Notes: a model not told the origin generated them from the letters alone. A stretch of DNA of 64,000 nt from Labrys okinawensis (GCF_002982075.1 NZ_PUEJ01000003.1:310001-374000); one strand, 5' to 3'. Counted from the first letter of the stretch, positions 1-8,983 are shown. Program-made: numbers and translations.

Positions 1-2
1 CG

Positions 3-800
3 ATTGCCCATGTGGTGCGCTGCTTCGAGGATGGCGACGTCACCCATGTCGAAGGCAAGATCGACCCGGTGGCCGACATCGAGACCATCGAGACCGAGCT
101 GATGATCGCCGATCTCGACAGTCTGGAGCGCCGCGTGGTGGCGCTGGAGAAGAAAGCGCGCGGGGGCGACAAGGAAGCCAAGGAAAGCCTCGACCTGATC
201 AATCGGGCCCTGGTGCTGCTGCGCGAAGGCAAGCCTGCCCGTCTGGTCGAGGTCAAGCCGGAGGAGCGGCGCGCTTTCGACATGCTGCAGCTCCTCACCG
301 CCAAGCCGGTGCTCTATGTCTGCAATGTCGAAGAGGCCTCGGCCGACAAGGGCAATGGCCTGTCCGACAAGGTGAGGGCCCGCGCTGCCGAGGAGGGCGC
401 CAAGGCCGTGGTGGTCTCCGCCAAGATCGAGAGCGAGATCGCCATCCTCCCGCCCGAGGAGCAGAAGGACTATCTCGACGCCATCGGCCTGAGCGAGCCC
501 GGCCTCAACCGGGTCATCCGCACCGGCTATGAGCTGCTCGACCTCGTCACCTATTTCACGGTGGGCCCCAAGGAGGCCCGGGCCTGGACCATCACCAAGG
601 GCATGCGCGCCCCGCAGGCCGCCGGCGTGATCCATTCCGATTTCGAGAAAGGTTTCATCCGTTCCGAAACCATCGCCTATGCCGACTATGTCGCTCTCAA
701 CGGCGAAGCGGGTGCCAAGGAAGCCGGCAAGTTCCGCCTGGAAGGCAAGGATTATGTGGTCGCCGACGGCGATGTTCTGCATTTCCGCTTTGCGACTTGA
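3..800 (+). CDS. ychF: YchF/OLA1-type redox-regulated ATPase, C-terminal part (5' end outside window)
   Basis: The reading frame is already open at the left edge, so only about 266 C-terminal residues are present. The nucleotide-binding G1 motif lies outside the window. The visible part has the coiled-coil helical arm (roughly residues 30-90 of the fragment) and the C-terminal TGS domain, seen in TYFTVGPKEARAWTI, IHSDFEKGFIRSE and the ending VADGDVLHFRF. These are hallmarks of the universally conserved Obg-family YchF ATPases, which bind ribosomes and respond to oxidative stress. A hairpin with a T-rich tail follows the stop codon. Confidence 0.93.
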   Translation: MAHVVRCFEDGDVTHVEGKIDPVADIETIETELMIADLDSLERRVVALEKKARGGDKEAKESLDLINRALVLLREGKPARLVEVKPEERRAFDMLQLLTAKPVLYVCNVEEASADKGNGLSDKVRARAAEEGAKAVVVSAKIESEIAILPPEEQKDYLDAIGLSEPGLNRVIRTGYELLDLVTYFTVGPKEARAWTITKGMRAPQAAGVIHSDFEKGFIRSETIAYADYVALNGEAGAKEAGKFRLEGKDYVVADGDVLHFRFAT

Positions 801-825
801 GTGCAAATAAATCGCGCTCAATCCG

Positions 826-850
826 AAGATCTTGAAAAGATCTTTGTTTG
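826..850 (+). terminator. Probable terminator after ychF
   Basis: Two 8-base arms, AAGATCTT (826-833) and AAGATCTT (837-844, self-complementary), surround a 3-base loop and are followed by TGTTTGT. The site begins 26 bases after the ychF stop. The stem is AT-rich for this genome, so strength is uncertain. Confidence 0.5.
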
Positions 851-986
851 TCTGTGATCCGGCATAATTTAGTATTGTGACATGCCAATTGGCGGTTCTT
901 GATTGAATGTTGCCGATTGACAGAAGAAAATCGATTTATCTGTGCTATGATGGCGTGAGTGTTCGTTCGTGACAGGGGCGGGGGCC

Positions 987-2027
987 ATGCAATCCAACGA
1001 GCCGCCACGCAAGACGCCGGGCGAGCGGGCCACCATTCATGACGTTGCCCGGCTCGCCAATGTTTCGCCCGCCACCGTTTCCAAAGTGCTGCGCGGCCTC
1101 GGCGCAGTGAAGGCCGAGAGCGTGGCGCGCATCCATGCCGCGGTGCGGGAGCTCGGTTTTCGGGTCGACCCGCTGGCGGCCAATCTGCGCCGCTCGCGCC
1201 GCTCGATCGTCGGCCTGATCGTTCCGGACTTCCGCAATCCGTTCTTTGGCTCGATGGTGGCCCATTTCGAGCGCCTGGCGGAGGGCAGCGGCTATCGTCT
1301 GGTGACCGTTTCGAGCGCCGAGAAGACCGAGCGGGAGGCCGCCCAGACCGAGGCACTGCTCGACTGGCGGGTCGCCGGCATGATCGTCGTGCCAACGGAT
1401 GGGCGTCCGGCTGCCGAAGCTTCCTTGCTCGATCAGAAGGTTGCCACGGTCCTGCTCGACCGTGTTCCCGACGAGACCGGCTTCGATCGCGTCAGCGTCA
1501 ACAATGTCGAGGCCAGCGCAGCCGTCATCCGAGAGCTCGTGGCCCGCGGGCACCGGCGTATCATGCTCGGCCCTTCTTCGCTGGACCTCACCAATATGCG
1601 CGATCGCGTCAACGGCGCGGTGGCCGCGGCGCAGCAGGCCGGCATCGCCGACGATATCGAAGTCCTGCTGTGCGGCCCCGATGTCCCCTCGGCCCTGGAA
1701 GCGATGGCTTCGCGCTTCGATCGGGGTGGGCTGCCGACGGCCATCTTCACGCTTTACAGCCCAGCCACGCTCGCGGCGTTGCGGGAGGTCGAGAGGCGGG
1801 GCCTCGTCATGCCTCGCGACCTGTCGATTGTCGGGTTCGACGACATCGAGTGGATGCAGGTGACGCACCCGCCGATCGCCGCAGTGATACAGCCGGTGCA
1901 GGCGATCGCCGAGGTGGCCTGGGCCCAGCTCATGCAGCGCCTTGCCGAACCCGGCGGGCCGCCCCGAACGGTCGAGGTGCCCTGTGAGCTCGATTTGCGG
2001 GGCTCGGTAGCCGGTCCGCGTGCCTGA
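987..2027 (+). CDS. LacI-family transcriptional regulator
   Basis: A regulator of 346 residues from the ATG at 987; an in-frame GTG at 969 is the alternative start. The N-terminal helix-turn-helix reads TIHDVARLANVSPATVSKVLRG, interrupted here only for description (residues about 16-37), followed by the hinge helix around PLAANLRRSRR. The rest is a periplasmic-binding-protein-like effector domain (IVGLIVPDFRNPFFG onward). LacI members usually sense sugars, nucleosides or their phosphates and act as dimers. No sugar genes lie next to it: ychF is upstream and the convergent phn operon ends 21 bases downstream. The ligand and targets therefore cannot be told from context. A GGGGCGGGGG stretch just before the ATG may serve as ribosome binding site. 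Confidence 0.88.
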   Translation: MQSNEPPRKTPGERATIHDVARLANVSPATVSKVLRGLGAVKAESVARIHAAVRELGFRVDPLAANLRRSRRSIVGLIVPDFRNPFFGSMVAHFERLAEGSGYRLVTVSSAEKTEREAAQTEALLDWRVAGMIVVPTDGRPAAEASLLDQKVATVLLDRVPDETGFDRVSVNNVEASAAVIRELVARGHRRIMLGPSSLDLTNMRDRVNGAVAAAQQAGIADDIEVLLCGPDVPSALEAMASRFDRGGLPTAIFTLYSPATLAALREVERRGLVMPRDLSIVGFDDIEWMQVTHPPIAAVIQPVQAIAEVAWAQLMQRLAEPGGPPRTVEVPCELDLRGSVAGPRA

Positions 2028-2048
2028 TCGAACGATCCGACGATCGAT

Positions 2049-2654
2049 CTATTCCGCCGCCTGCGCCAGTCCGGAGAGTTCGGCCTGCAGATGGGCGATC
2101 AGCCTGTTTGTTGCCGCTTCCACCGGGCCGTCATTGCTGATGATGAGGTCGGGGGCGAGGGTGTCCTCGCGATCGATCTTGCGGGCCAGGCGGGCGCGGA
2201 TCATCTCTTCGCTCTCCCGGCCGCGGGCGGCCAGGCGCTGAGCGATGATCTCGGCCGGCGCGGTGACCAGCACCACGCTGAGGCCGGCGAAGCGCTGGCG
2301 CGCTTCCGGCAGGCTGGAGCGGGAGAGGTTGCACACGGCGTGGCGTCCTTCCTCGGTTGCGCGCCGTACCTCGAGGGGCAGGGCATAGCTCAGGCCATGC
2401 GCGCGCCAGGAGAGTGAGAACCCTCCCTCGGCTTCCAGTTCGGCAAAACGCTGCTCGCTGAGCGTCTCGTGGTCTTCCGCCGAATTGACTTCCCGCGTGA
2501 TGATGCGGCGCGGGAAGATCAGGCCGGGATGGCCGCTGAAATGGAGACGGGCTGCGTCGATCAGGGTGTCCTTGCCCGCTCCGCTCGGCCCGACGATGGC
2601 GATCAGCTTGCCGAGGCGCGGTTTGGGCTGGATCAGGGCGGGCTCGTCGGTCAT
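2049..2654 (-). CDS. phnN: Ribose 1,5-bisphosphate phosphokinase
   Basis: PhnN (201 residues) phosphorylates ribose 1,5-bisphosphate to PRPP, the last step that returns C-P lyase products to nucleotide metabolism. The P-loop GPSGAGKDTL lies at about residues 22-31, in a guanylate-kinase-like fold. It is the last gene of the minus-strand phn operon. Its start overlaps the phnM stop by 4 bases (ATGA), and its stop faces the lacI-type gene 21 bases away. Length and motif fit the family. Confidence 0.93.
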   Translation of the reverse strand: MTDEPALIQPKPRLGKLIAIVGPSGAGKDTLIDAARLHFSGHPGLIFPRRIITREVNSAEDHETLSEQRFAELEAEGGFSLSWRAHGLSYALPLEVRRATEEGRHAVCNLSRSSLPEARQRFAGLSVVLVTAPAEIIAQRLAARGRESEEMIRARLARKIDREDTLAPDLIISNDGPVEAATNRLIAHLQAELSGLAQAAE

Positions 2655-3814
2655 GCCGCGATCCTGCCCTCGCTCCAGACACGGCGGATGATCGGCGTGG
2701 CGCCGGACCCCGAGGTGACCTGGGTCACGCGCACCAGATCGGCCCGCCGCCCCGTTTCCAGGCGGCCGCGATCGTTGAGGCCCGTGGCGCGGGCCGGGGT
2801 GTCGCTCACCATGCGCACGGCCGCCGGCAGATCGATCGATGGCACCCGCTCGGGCAGTTGGAAAGCAGCGAGCAGCAGGCTGGCAGGCACGTAATCGGAG
2901 GAAAGAATGTCGAGCACGCCCTCGCCGGCGAGGTCGGCCGCCGCGATGTTGCCGGAGTGGGAGCCGCCGCGCACGACGTTAGGCGCGCCCATCATCACGC
3001 TGATGCCGGCCGCGTGCGAGGCGAGGGCGGCTTCGAGCGTGGTGGGGAATTCGGCGATGGCGACGCCGTCCGCCACCGCTTCCTCCACATGGCCGGCGGT
3101 GGCATCGTCATGGCTGGCGAGCACGATGCCGTGTTCGCGCGCCAGCGCCACCAGGTTCGTGCGGCTGTGAACCGCGAAGCGAGCATGCCTGTCGAGCTTG
3201 GCCTTGATGTAGCTTTCGACATCGGTTTCCCCGCGCACGCGGCGCGGGAAATAGAAGTTCATCCAGGTGTCGAGATCGCGGAACTGGCGCTGGCCGGGGG
3301 TATGATCCATCAGCGAAGCCAGGTGCACGGGATAGAGTTCCCGGAAGGCCTGGAAGGCCGTGAGAACGTCGGGCGTGGCGAGTTCGCAGCGTATATGGGT
3401 GCGGTGCTCGACGCGCAGATGGCCATGCTGGCGTGCCTCTTCGAGGGCGCCCGCCAGAGCCGTGCCCTCCTTGGAAATGGTGCCTTCTTCCGTTTCGGAT
3501 CCGAGGCGGATGGAGTCGAACACGGTCGTGATACCCGCCGCCGCGATTTGCGCGTCATAGGCCATCACCGCGCTGAGGGCATGCCAGCGCACCGAGGGGC
3601 GCGGCGAGTAATGGGCTTCCAGGTGGTCGGTATGAAGTTCCACCAGGCCGGGCAGGATATGGTCTCCCGCCATGTCGAGACCCTTTTCCGGTGCTTCTCC
3701 CTCGCCGATCTCGGCGATACGGCCCTTGTCGACGGCGATCCAGCCCTTGTCGATCACGCGGTCGGCCAGGACGAGGCGGGCATTCGAGAGAACAAATTGC
3801 TCAAGATCAGGCAT
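2651..3814 (-). CDS. phnM: Alpha-D-ribose 1-methylphosphonate 5-triphosphate diphosphatase
   Basis: PhnM (387 residues) is an amidohydrolase-superfamily enzyme that removes diphosphate from ribose 1-methylphosphonate 5-triphosphate to give the 5-phosphate substrate of C-P lyase. The metal-binding ELHTDHLEAH motif is at residues 59-68, and later histidine and aspartate ligands are visible in LASHDDA and the C-terminal SSDYVPAS. It follows phnL by 15 bases and overlaps phnN by 4 bases. Confidence 0.96.
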   Translation of the reverse strand: MPDLEQFVLSNARLVLADRVIDKGWIAVDKGRIAEIGEGEAPEKGLDMAGDHILPGLVELHTDHLEAHYSPRPSVRWHALSAVMAYDAQIAAAGITTVFDSIRLGSETEEGTISKEGTALAGALEEARQHGHLRVEHRTHIRCELATPDVLTAFQAFRELYPVHLASLMDHTPGQRQFRDLDTWMNFYFPRRVRGETDVESYIKAKLDRHARFAVHSRTNLVALAREHGIVLASHDDATAGHVEEAVADGVAIAEFPTTLEAALASHAAGISVMMGAPNVVRGGSHSGNIAAADLAGEGVLDILSSDYVPASLLLAAFQLPERVPSIDLPAAVRMVSDTPARATGLNDRGRLETGRRADLVRVTQVTSGSGATPIIRRVWSEGRIAA

Positions 3815-3829
3815 GGTTGAAACGTCCGT

Positions 3830-4540
3830 TCAGGCGGCAAGAGAGGCTACGGAAAACCGGGTGACGTCGACGACTCGGTCGGCGACTTGGCTACGCACAT
3901 CCTCATCATGGAAGATGCCGACAATTGCGACGCCATTTTGTTTCTTGGCGGTGACGAGGTCGACGACGACCGCCCGATTGGCGGCGTCGAGCGAGGCGGT
4001 CGGCTCGTCGAGGAGCAGGAGCGGCCGGTCGGCGGCGAGGCCCCGTGCGATATTGACGCGCTGCTGCTCGCCGCCCGAGAAGGTTGCAGGCGGCAGGCCC
4101 CACAGCCGTTCCGGCACGTTGAGCCGGTGGAGCAGTTCCTGGGCGCGCCTGGTGGCTGCGTCCTCGGCCAGCCCGGTCTCGCGTGCCGCTTCCGCCACGA
4201 TGGCGAGGGCGGGAACGCGTGGGATCACGCGCAGGAACTGGCTGACATAACCCATGGTGCGGCGGCGCAGTGCAAGCAGGCGGCGGGGTTCGGCGGTGGC
4301 GATATCGACGACCTCGTCGCCTTCCCGCAGCAGGATCGCGCCGGTATCGCAGCGATAATTGCCATAGATCATCTTGAGGATCGAGGATTTGCCTGCGCCG
4401 GACGGCCCGCCGAGCACGACGCATTCGCCCGGGGCAACGGCGAAGTGCACATCCTGCATCACGCCGATGCTCTGGCCACCCTGGAGATGCAGGGTGAAGC
4501 TTTTGGAAACGCCTTCGAGGGTGAGGATGGGGGAGGTCAT
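3830..4540 (-). CDS. phnL: C-P lyase ABC-type ATPase subunit PhnL
   Basis: PhnL (236 residues) is an ABC-family ATPase without membrane partner. In the known pathway it works with the PhnGHI(J) core that transfers the phosphonate to the C1 of ribose from ATP. Walker A GGPSGAGKSS, signature FSGGEQQR and Walker B LLLDEPTASLD are intact. The start codon overlaps the phnK stop by 4 bases, showing tight co-translation. Confidence 0.95.
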   Translation of the reverse strand: MTSPILTLEGVSKSFTLHLQGGQSIGVMQDVHFAVAPGECVVLGGPSGAGKSSILKMIYGNYRCDTGAILLREGDEVVDIATAEPRRLLALRRRTMGYVSQFLRVIPRVPALAIVAEAARETGLAEDAATRRAQELLHRLNVPERLWGLPPATFSGGEQQRVNIARGLAADRPLLLLDEPTASLDAANRAVVVDLVTAKKQNGVAIVGIFHDEDVRSQVADRVVDVTRFSVASLAA

Positions 4541-5319
4541 GCTGCCAGCACCGAAGAAACCAGAAGTTGGGTGTAGGCCTCGTGCGGATCGTCGAGAACC
4601 TGGTCGGTCAGGCCCGTCTCGATCACCCGGCCCTGCCGCATCACCATGATGCGATGCGATAACAGCCGTGCGACAGCGAGGTCATGCGTGACGATGACGA
4701 CCGCAATGCCGAGATCGGCGACGAGGCCGCGCAGGAGGTCGAGCAGGCGGGCCTGCACCGAGACGTCGAGGCCGGAAGTGGGCTCGTCCATGAAGACGAG
4801 GCGGGGGCGGGTCACCAGGTTGCGGGCGATCTGCAAGCGCTGGCGCATGCCGCCGGAAAAGCTGGCAGGGGTGTCGTCGATGCGATCGGCCTCGATCTCC
4901 ACCCGGCCGAGCCAATCCAGCGCCGATTCGCGAATGCGTCCATAGTGCCGCGCGCCCACCGCCATCAGGCGCTCGCCGACATTGGCGCCAGCCGAGACGC
5001 CCATGCGCAGCCCGTCGCGTGCATCCTGGCGCACGAAACCCCAGTCGGTGCGCAGGAGAAAACGCCGCTCGGCCTCGCTCAGCGCAAAGAGGTCGCGGAC
5101 GGCGCCATCGCGCATGCGATAATGCACCGACCCGGCGGTGGGCTCGACTTCGCTGGACAGGAGGCCGAGCAGGGTCGATTTGCCCGAGCCGGATTCGCCG
5201 ACCACGGCAAGGACCTCGCCCTCATAGAGGTCGAAGGAGACGTCGGCGCAGCCCAGGCGCATGCCGTAATGCTTGGTGAGCCCGCGTGCCTGGAGCAGGG
5301 GGGAATCGTTGTGGGTCAT
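4537..5319 (-). CDS. phnK: C-P lyase ABC-type ATPase subunit PhnK
   Basis: PhnK (260 residues) binds the PhnGHIJ core complex and couples ATP hydrolysis to C-P lyase activity. It has Walker [10 protein letters not shown], signature FSGGMRQR and Walker B LVFMDEPTSGLD. It overlaps the upstream GNAT gene and downstream phnL by 4 bases each. The resemblance to peptide-transporter ATPases is normal for PhnK, and the operon position settles the call. Confidence 0.95.
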   Translation of the reverse strand: MTHNDSPLLQARGLTKHYGMRLGCADVSFDLYEGEVLAVVGESGSGKSTLLGLLSSEVEPTAGSVHYRMRDGAVRDLFALSEAERRFLLRTDWGFVRQDARDGLRMGVSAGANVGERLMAVGARHYGRIRESALDWLGRVEIEADRIDDTPASFSGGMRQRLQIARNLVTRPRLVFMDEPTSGLDVSVQARLLDLLRGLVADLGIAVVIVTHDLAVARLLSHRIMVMRQGRVIETGLTDQVLDDPHEAYTQLLVSSVLAA

Positions 5320-5786
5320 GCGGCTTTCTCCGGCAAGGACAGGCGGAAGGACACGCCGTGGCGCTCGAAGCCGAGCGAATCGTAGAAGGCATGGGCGCGG
5401 CTGTTGTGCAGGCTGGAGGCGAGAATGGCCTTGTAGCAGCCCTTCTCCTGCGCCAAGCGGAAAGCGGCCTGCAGCATGAGCCGGCCGATGCCTTCGCCTT
5501 GTCGATCGGAAGCAACCACGACATTCTCGACGACGGCAAAGGGAGTGCCGCGCCGCGCAAGGTTGTCGACGGCCATCAGACAGAAGGTGCCGACGACCAT
5601 ATCGTCCTGCTCGGCGACATAGAGCCCGTAGTCGGGATAGAGGCCGAGGCGCTCGAGCTTGGCCCCGGCTTCCTCGATCGTCAGGACGTTGTCGCCGTTG
5701 AAATCGGGCTGTCCGTAGAGGGCGAGCACGGCCGGCAGGTCCGCCTTGCCGCCGACGCGTACGGACAGAGGAGGGGCGACGCTCAT
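5316..5786 (-). CDS. GNAT acetyltransferase embedded in the C-P lyase operon
   Basis: A 156-residue GNAT protein with the acetyl-CoA binding signature DRQGEGIGRLML and the C-terminal HNSRAHAFYDSLGF motif. It sits between phnJ and phnK with 4-base overlaps on both sides (start ATG at 5786), so it must be co-expressed with the C-P lyase. The natural comparison is PhnO, which acetylates aminoalkylphosphonates before cleavage. The residues visible do not prove that substrate, so I leave the symbol open. The same reading frame stays open far upstream as an antisense shadow of phnJ, but the start at 5786 matches the overlap pattern of the operon. Confidence 0.88.
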   Translation of the reverse strand: MSVAPPLSVRVGGKADLPAVLALYGQPDFNGDNVLTIEEAGAKLERLGLYPDYGLYVAEQDDMVVGTFCLMAVDNLARRGTPFAVVENVVVASDRQGEGIGRLMLQAAFRLAQEKGCYKAILASSLHNSRAHAFYDSLGFERHGVSFRLSLPEKAA

Positions 5787-6763
5787 GGCCCGGTCTCCCC
5801 GGGAGCGGGGACGTCCTCGTCCGCTCTTGGAAACGATGGGCTCGACGAGGATGTCTGCGCTCCCAGGGGCGATGCGCCCAGCATCTCGCCCTTGTGCCCG
5901 GCGGCTCGCCTCGTCTCGCAATGGTCGGTATCCGAACACACGAACATGCGGCCGCCGCGATCGTCGAGCACGACCTCGTCGAGATAGACGCCCTGTGCAG
6001 CGCACAGGGCGCAGGGCTGCTTGAAGCGCTGTACGCTGAAGGGATGGTCCTCGAAGTCGAGGCTCTTCACCCGCGTATGCGGCGGCACCGCATAGATGCG
6101 CTTCTCGCGCCCGGCGCCGAAGAGCTGCAGCGCCTCGCAATCGTCGATCTTGGGATTGTCGAATTTCGGCGTCGGCGAGGGATCCATGACATAGCGCCCG
6201 GCCACCTCCACCGGATAGGCATAGGTGGTGGCGATATGGCCGTGGCGGGCGATGTCCTCGTAGAGCTTCACATGCATCAGGCCGTAATCGGCGAGGGCAT
6301 GCAGCTTGCGGGTCTCGGTTTCGCGTGGCTCGAGGAAGCGCAGCGGCTCGGGGATCGGGACCTGATAGACCAGGATCTGGTCGGGCTTGAGGGGGGCTTC
6401 CGGCACGCGGTGGCGGGTCTGGATGATGGTGGCATCCTGGGTGGCGGTGGTGGTGGCGACGCCGGCCGTCTTGGCGAAGAAGCGGCGGATCGAGACGGCA
6501 TTGGTGGTGTCGTCGGCGCCCTGGTCGATCACCTTCAGCACGTCGTCGGGGCCGATTACCGCAGCCGTCACCTGAACGCCTCCGGTGCCCCAGCCATAGG
6601 GCATCGGCATCTCGCGCGAGGCGAAGGGCACCTGATAGCCGGGAATGGCGATGGCCTTGAGGATCGCCCGACGGATCATGCGCTTGGTCTGTTCGTCGAG
6701 ATAGGCGAAATTGTAGCCGTCGGGATTGGTATCGCGGGCGGGATGATCTGATGGGGTGCTCAC
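5783..6763 (-). CDS. phnJ: Alpha-D-ribose 1-methylphosphonate 5-phosphate C-P lyase (radical SAM)
   Basis: PhnJ is the enzyme that breaks the carbon-phosphorus bond, releasing alkane and ribose cyclic phosphate by an S-adenosylmethionine radical at a 4Fe-4S cluster. The protein has 326 residues from a GTG start at 6763 whose bases overlap the phnI stop (GTGA). Four cysteines, C251, C254, C276 and C282, have the same spacing as the cluster and thiyl-radical cysteines of Escherichia coli PhnJ (241, 244, 266, 272). The core PYGWGTGGVQ region is also conserved. An upstream in-frame extension over phnI is unlikely because the GTGA overlap fits the operon. Confidence 0.96.
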   Translation of the reverse strand: MSTPSDHPARDTNPDGYNFAYLDEQTKRMIRRAILKAIAIPGYQVPFASREMPMPYGWGTGGVQVTAAVIGPDDVLKVIDQGADDTTNAVSIRRFFAKTAGVATTTATQDATIIQTRHRVPEAPLKPDQILVYQVPIPEPLRFLEPRETETRKLHALADYGLMHVKLYEDIARHGHIATTYAYPVEVAGRYVMDPSPTPKFDNPKIDDCEALQLFGAGREKRIYAVPPHTRVKSLDFEDHPFSVQRFKQPCALCAAQGVYLDEVVLDDRGGRMFVCSDTDHCETRRAAGHKGEMLGASPLGAQTSSSSPSFPRADEDVPAPGETGP

Positions 6764-7872
6764 GCTGCATCCTCCTGCCGGGTTTCGGCCAGCGCCGCCT
6801 CGCGGCGCTCGGCATGCTCGGCCCTGAGGCGTCTGACAAGGTCGAGCTCGGCCTGGAAGTCGACGTAATGGGGCAGTTTCAGATGCTCGACGAAGCCGGT
6901 CGCCTGCACGTTGTCGCAATGGGACATCACGAATTCCTCGTCCTGGGCGGGGGCGGTCCTCTCCTCGCCGAACTCGCGCGCCCGCAGCGAGCGGTCGACC
7001 ATCGCCATCGACATCGCCTTGCGTTCGGCCTGGCCGAAGACGAGGCCATAACCGCGGGTGAATTGCGGCGGAGCCTCGGCGGAGCCGGCGAACTGGTTGA
7101 CCATCTGGCATTCGGTGACGGTGATCGACCCCATCGGCACGGCAAAGCCGAGTTCCTCGGGTACGAATTCAACCTCCACTTCCCCGAGCCGGATTTCGCC
7201 GACGAAGGGATGGGTGCGGCCAAAGCCGCGCTGGCTGGAATAGGCGAGCGCCAGGAGGAAACCTTCATCCCCGCGGGCGAGCGCCTGCAGCCTGAGGTCG
7301 CGGTCGGCCGGGAAGGCCAGGGGTTCGCGGGTGAGGTCGCCGACCGGCCGCTCGGGGTCGGGGGTAGCATTGCGCTCGATCAGGTCCTCGCCGCCGAGGA
7401 GGTCGCTGACGCGCGGCGTCTTCTCCTCCGCGGCGGGCCTTTCCTCGGGCGGGTCGACCTCGGCGCCGGCGGCCAGCATGAAGTCGAGCAGGCGGTGCGT
7501 ATAGTCGAAGGTCGGGCCGAGTACCTGGCCTCCCGGCAGATCCTTGAAAGTCGCCGATATGCGCCGGCGGATGGCCATGTCGTCGGTGTCGACGGGCACG
7601 CTGACACCGAAACGCGGCAAGGTGGTGCGATAGGCGCGCACCAGGAAGATCGCTTCGACCAGGTCCCCCCGGGCCTGCTTGATGGCGAGGGCGGCCAGGT
7701 CGCGGTCGTAGAGCGAGCCCTCGGCCATCACCCGGTCGACACCGAGCGTGAGCTGTTCGCGGACCTGGTCGGTCGAGAGGTCGGGCACCGCCTTGTCGCC
7801 GCGCCGGACATGGGCGAGCAGGCGATGGGCATTGTCGATGGCTTCCTCGCCACCCTTGACGGCGACATACAT
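6760..7872 (-). CDS. phnI: C-P lyase core subunit PhnI
   Basis: PhnI (370 residues) is the nucleosidase-like subunit of the PhnGHI complex that exchanges adenine of ATP for the phosphonate to form ribose 1-methylphosphonate 5-triphosphate. The start MYVAVKGGEEAIDNAH is the standard PhnI beginning, and the family's C-terminal region around VMSHCDNVQATGFVEHLKLPHYVDF is present. Its ATG shares one base with the phnH stop. Length matches the family. Confidence 0.96.
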   Translation of the reverse strand: MYVAVKGGEEAIDNAHRLLAHVRRGDKAVPDLSTDQVREQLTLGVDRVMAEGSLYDRDLAALAIKQARGDLVEAIFLVRAYRTTLPRFGVSVPVDTDDMAIRRRISATFKDLPGGQVLGPTFDYTHRLLDFMLAAGAEVDPPEERPAAEEKTPRVSDLLGGEDLIERNATPDPERPVGDLTREPLAFPADRDLRLQALARGDEGFLLALAYSSQRGFGRTHPFVGEIRLGEVEVEFVPEELGFAVPMGSITVTECQMVNQFAGSAEAPPQFTRGYGLVFGQAERKAMSMAMVDRSLRAREFGEERTAPAQDEEFVMSHCDNVQATGFVEHLKLPHYVDFQAELDLVRRLRAEHAERREAALAETRQEDAA

Positions 7873-8492
7873 CAGGCTTCTCCACGTATTTGGGACGAGC
7901 GCGGCAGGCCGGCGATCCTGCCCGGCGCCGTGAAGACGATATCGACGCCGCGTGGAAAGGCGGCATGGTTGGCGGCAAGCTGCCGGCGGAAATCGGCGGG
8001 AAGCGGCGCGAGCGCCAGACCTAGATCCGTCAGGCCTGCATCGGCCTTGATGCCCGGCCCGGCAAAGGCGAGATCATGGCCGGGTTCGAGCCGCTCCAAG
8101 GCGATCAGCAGCGTGGTCGAGCGGTCGGGATATTCGTCACTGCCCTGGGCGAAATGGGCAAGGTCGGGACAGGCGGCCGCGTCCGCGATGAGGGCAAAGG
8201 CCGCCTCTTGCGGATCCTCCGTCAGGCGGGCTCCGGTATGGAAAGTGAGATAGGCCCGCACCGCCGGTGTCCGCAGCCCGGCATCGAGCCAGAGCGGAGC
8301 CTCGTGATCGGCCAAGGCAAGGGCGAGGCCGGCTAGTTCCGGCGTCAGCGGCGGCGGCGGCATCAGGCCCGTTTCAAGGGGCTGGGGACGGGCCGGCCGG
8401 GCCAGCGCATTCATGCAGGCCCGGAAGATCGCCTGGGATTCGAGGGCCGCATCCGCAAAGCCGGGCGCGAGATCCTGTGCAAGGCGCATCAT
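7872..8492 (-). CDS. phnH: C-P lyase core subunit PhnH
   Basis: PhnH (206 residues) is a structural subunit of the C-P lyase core, a PLP-transferase-like fold without the cofactor. Two consecutive ATG codons exist at 8492 and 8489. The first overlaps the phnG stop as TGATG. The start region with RAIFRACMNALARPARP-like residues (SQAIFRACMNALARPARP) is characteristic of the family. Confidence 0.94.
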   Translation of the reverse strand: MMRLAQDLAPGFADAALESQAIFRACMNALARPARPQPLETGLMPPPPLTPELAGLALALADHEAPLWLDAGLRTPAVRAYLTFHTGARLTEDPQEAAFALIADAAACPDLAHFAQGSDEYPDRSTTLLIALERLEPGHDLAFAGPGIKADAGLTDLGLALAPLPADFRRQLAANHAAFPRGVDIVFTAPGRIAGLPRSSQIRGEA

Positions 8493-8983
8493 CAGTCCTC
8501 TCCCCGCACCATGGTGAAGAAATTGACCCGGGTTGCCGCCGTCTGCCGGGCTGAAACATCCGCTTCGGCATTCAGCCGGGTAGCCACCGGTCGCAGGGCC
8601 CGCTCGACCGCCTCGCGGCGGGTTTCGTCCTGCCAGAGGGCGTCGAGCAGGGCGGCGGCGCTGGCCTTGGCGCTGTTACGGCCGAGATGATAGGCAAAGC
8701 CGACAGGCCCGTTCTCGATCCGGACGGTGGCGCGCGAGGTGCTCGCCTCGCCCAGGTTGAAGGCGGCGCCGTCGCCGCCGACCCGGCCTTGCAGCATGAC
8801 CAGGCCCGTTACGGCCGGTCGCAGTGCTGCATGAGCCGGCAGGGGGGCCAGTGCCGAGAGGGCCTGGTCGAGTTCGGCACCGGTGGCGTGGGCGCACAGA
8901 TGCATGACGGCCTGGCGTGCCTTCAGTCCGGCAGCCGGTTCGGCCGCCATCTGGCGATGACGATCTGGAGAGGATTCATTCAT
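8492..8983 (-). CDS. phnG: C-P lyase core subunit PhnG
   Basis: PhnG (163 residues from the ATG at 8983) is the small subunit that packs on PhnI in the C-P lyase core. The segment TGLVMLQGRVGGDGAAFNLGE, described here around residue 65-85, and the C-terminal TRVNFFTMVRGED are typical. It is the first gene of the operon phnGHIJ-GNAT-KLMN. The operator for PhnF lies between it and the divergent phnF, about 48-69 bases upstream of this start. Confidence 0.93.
   Translation of the reverse strand: MNESSPDRHRQMAAEPAAGLKARQAVMHLCAHATGAELDQALSALAPLPAHAALRPAVTGLVMLQGRVGGDGAAFNLGEASTSRATVRIENGPVGFAYHLGRNSAKASAAALLDALWQDETRREAVERALRPVATRLNAEADVSARQTAATRVNFFTMVRGED

Noticed and set aside
901-968. A sigma-70 promoter before the LacI-type gene (TTGACA near 917 and TATGAT near 948)
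   Set aside because: The spacing between the two boxes is about 23 bases, too long for a normal promoter.
5786-6839. A long N-terminal extension of the GNAT gene over phnJ
   Set aside because: The added part is a frame-shifted reading of phnJ; the ATG at 5786 gives a normal GNAT length and the operon's 4-base overlap.
6751-8253. A 500-codon plus-strand frame opposite phnI and phnH
   Set aside because: Antisense to two conserved C-P lyase genes; no domain or ribosome site.
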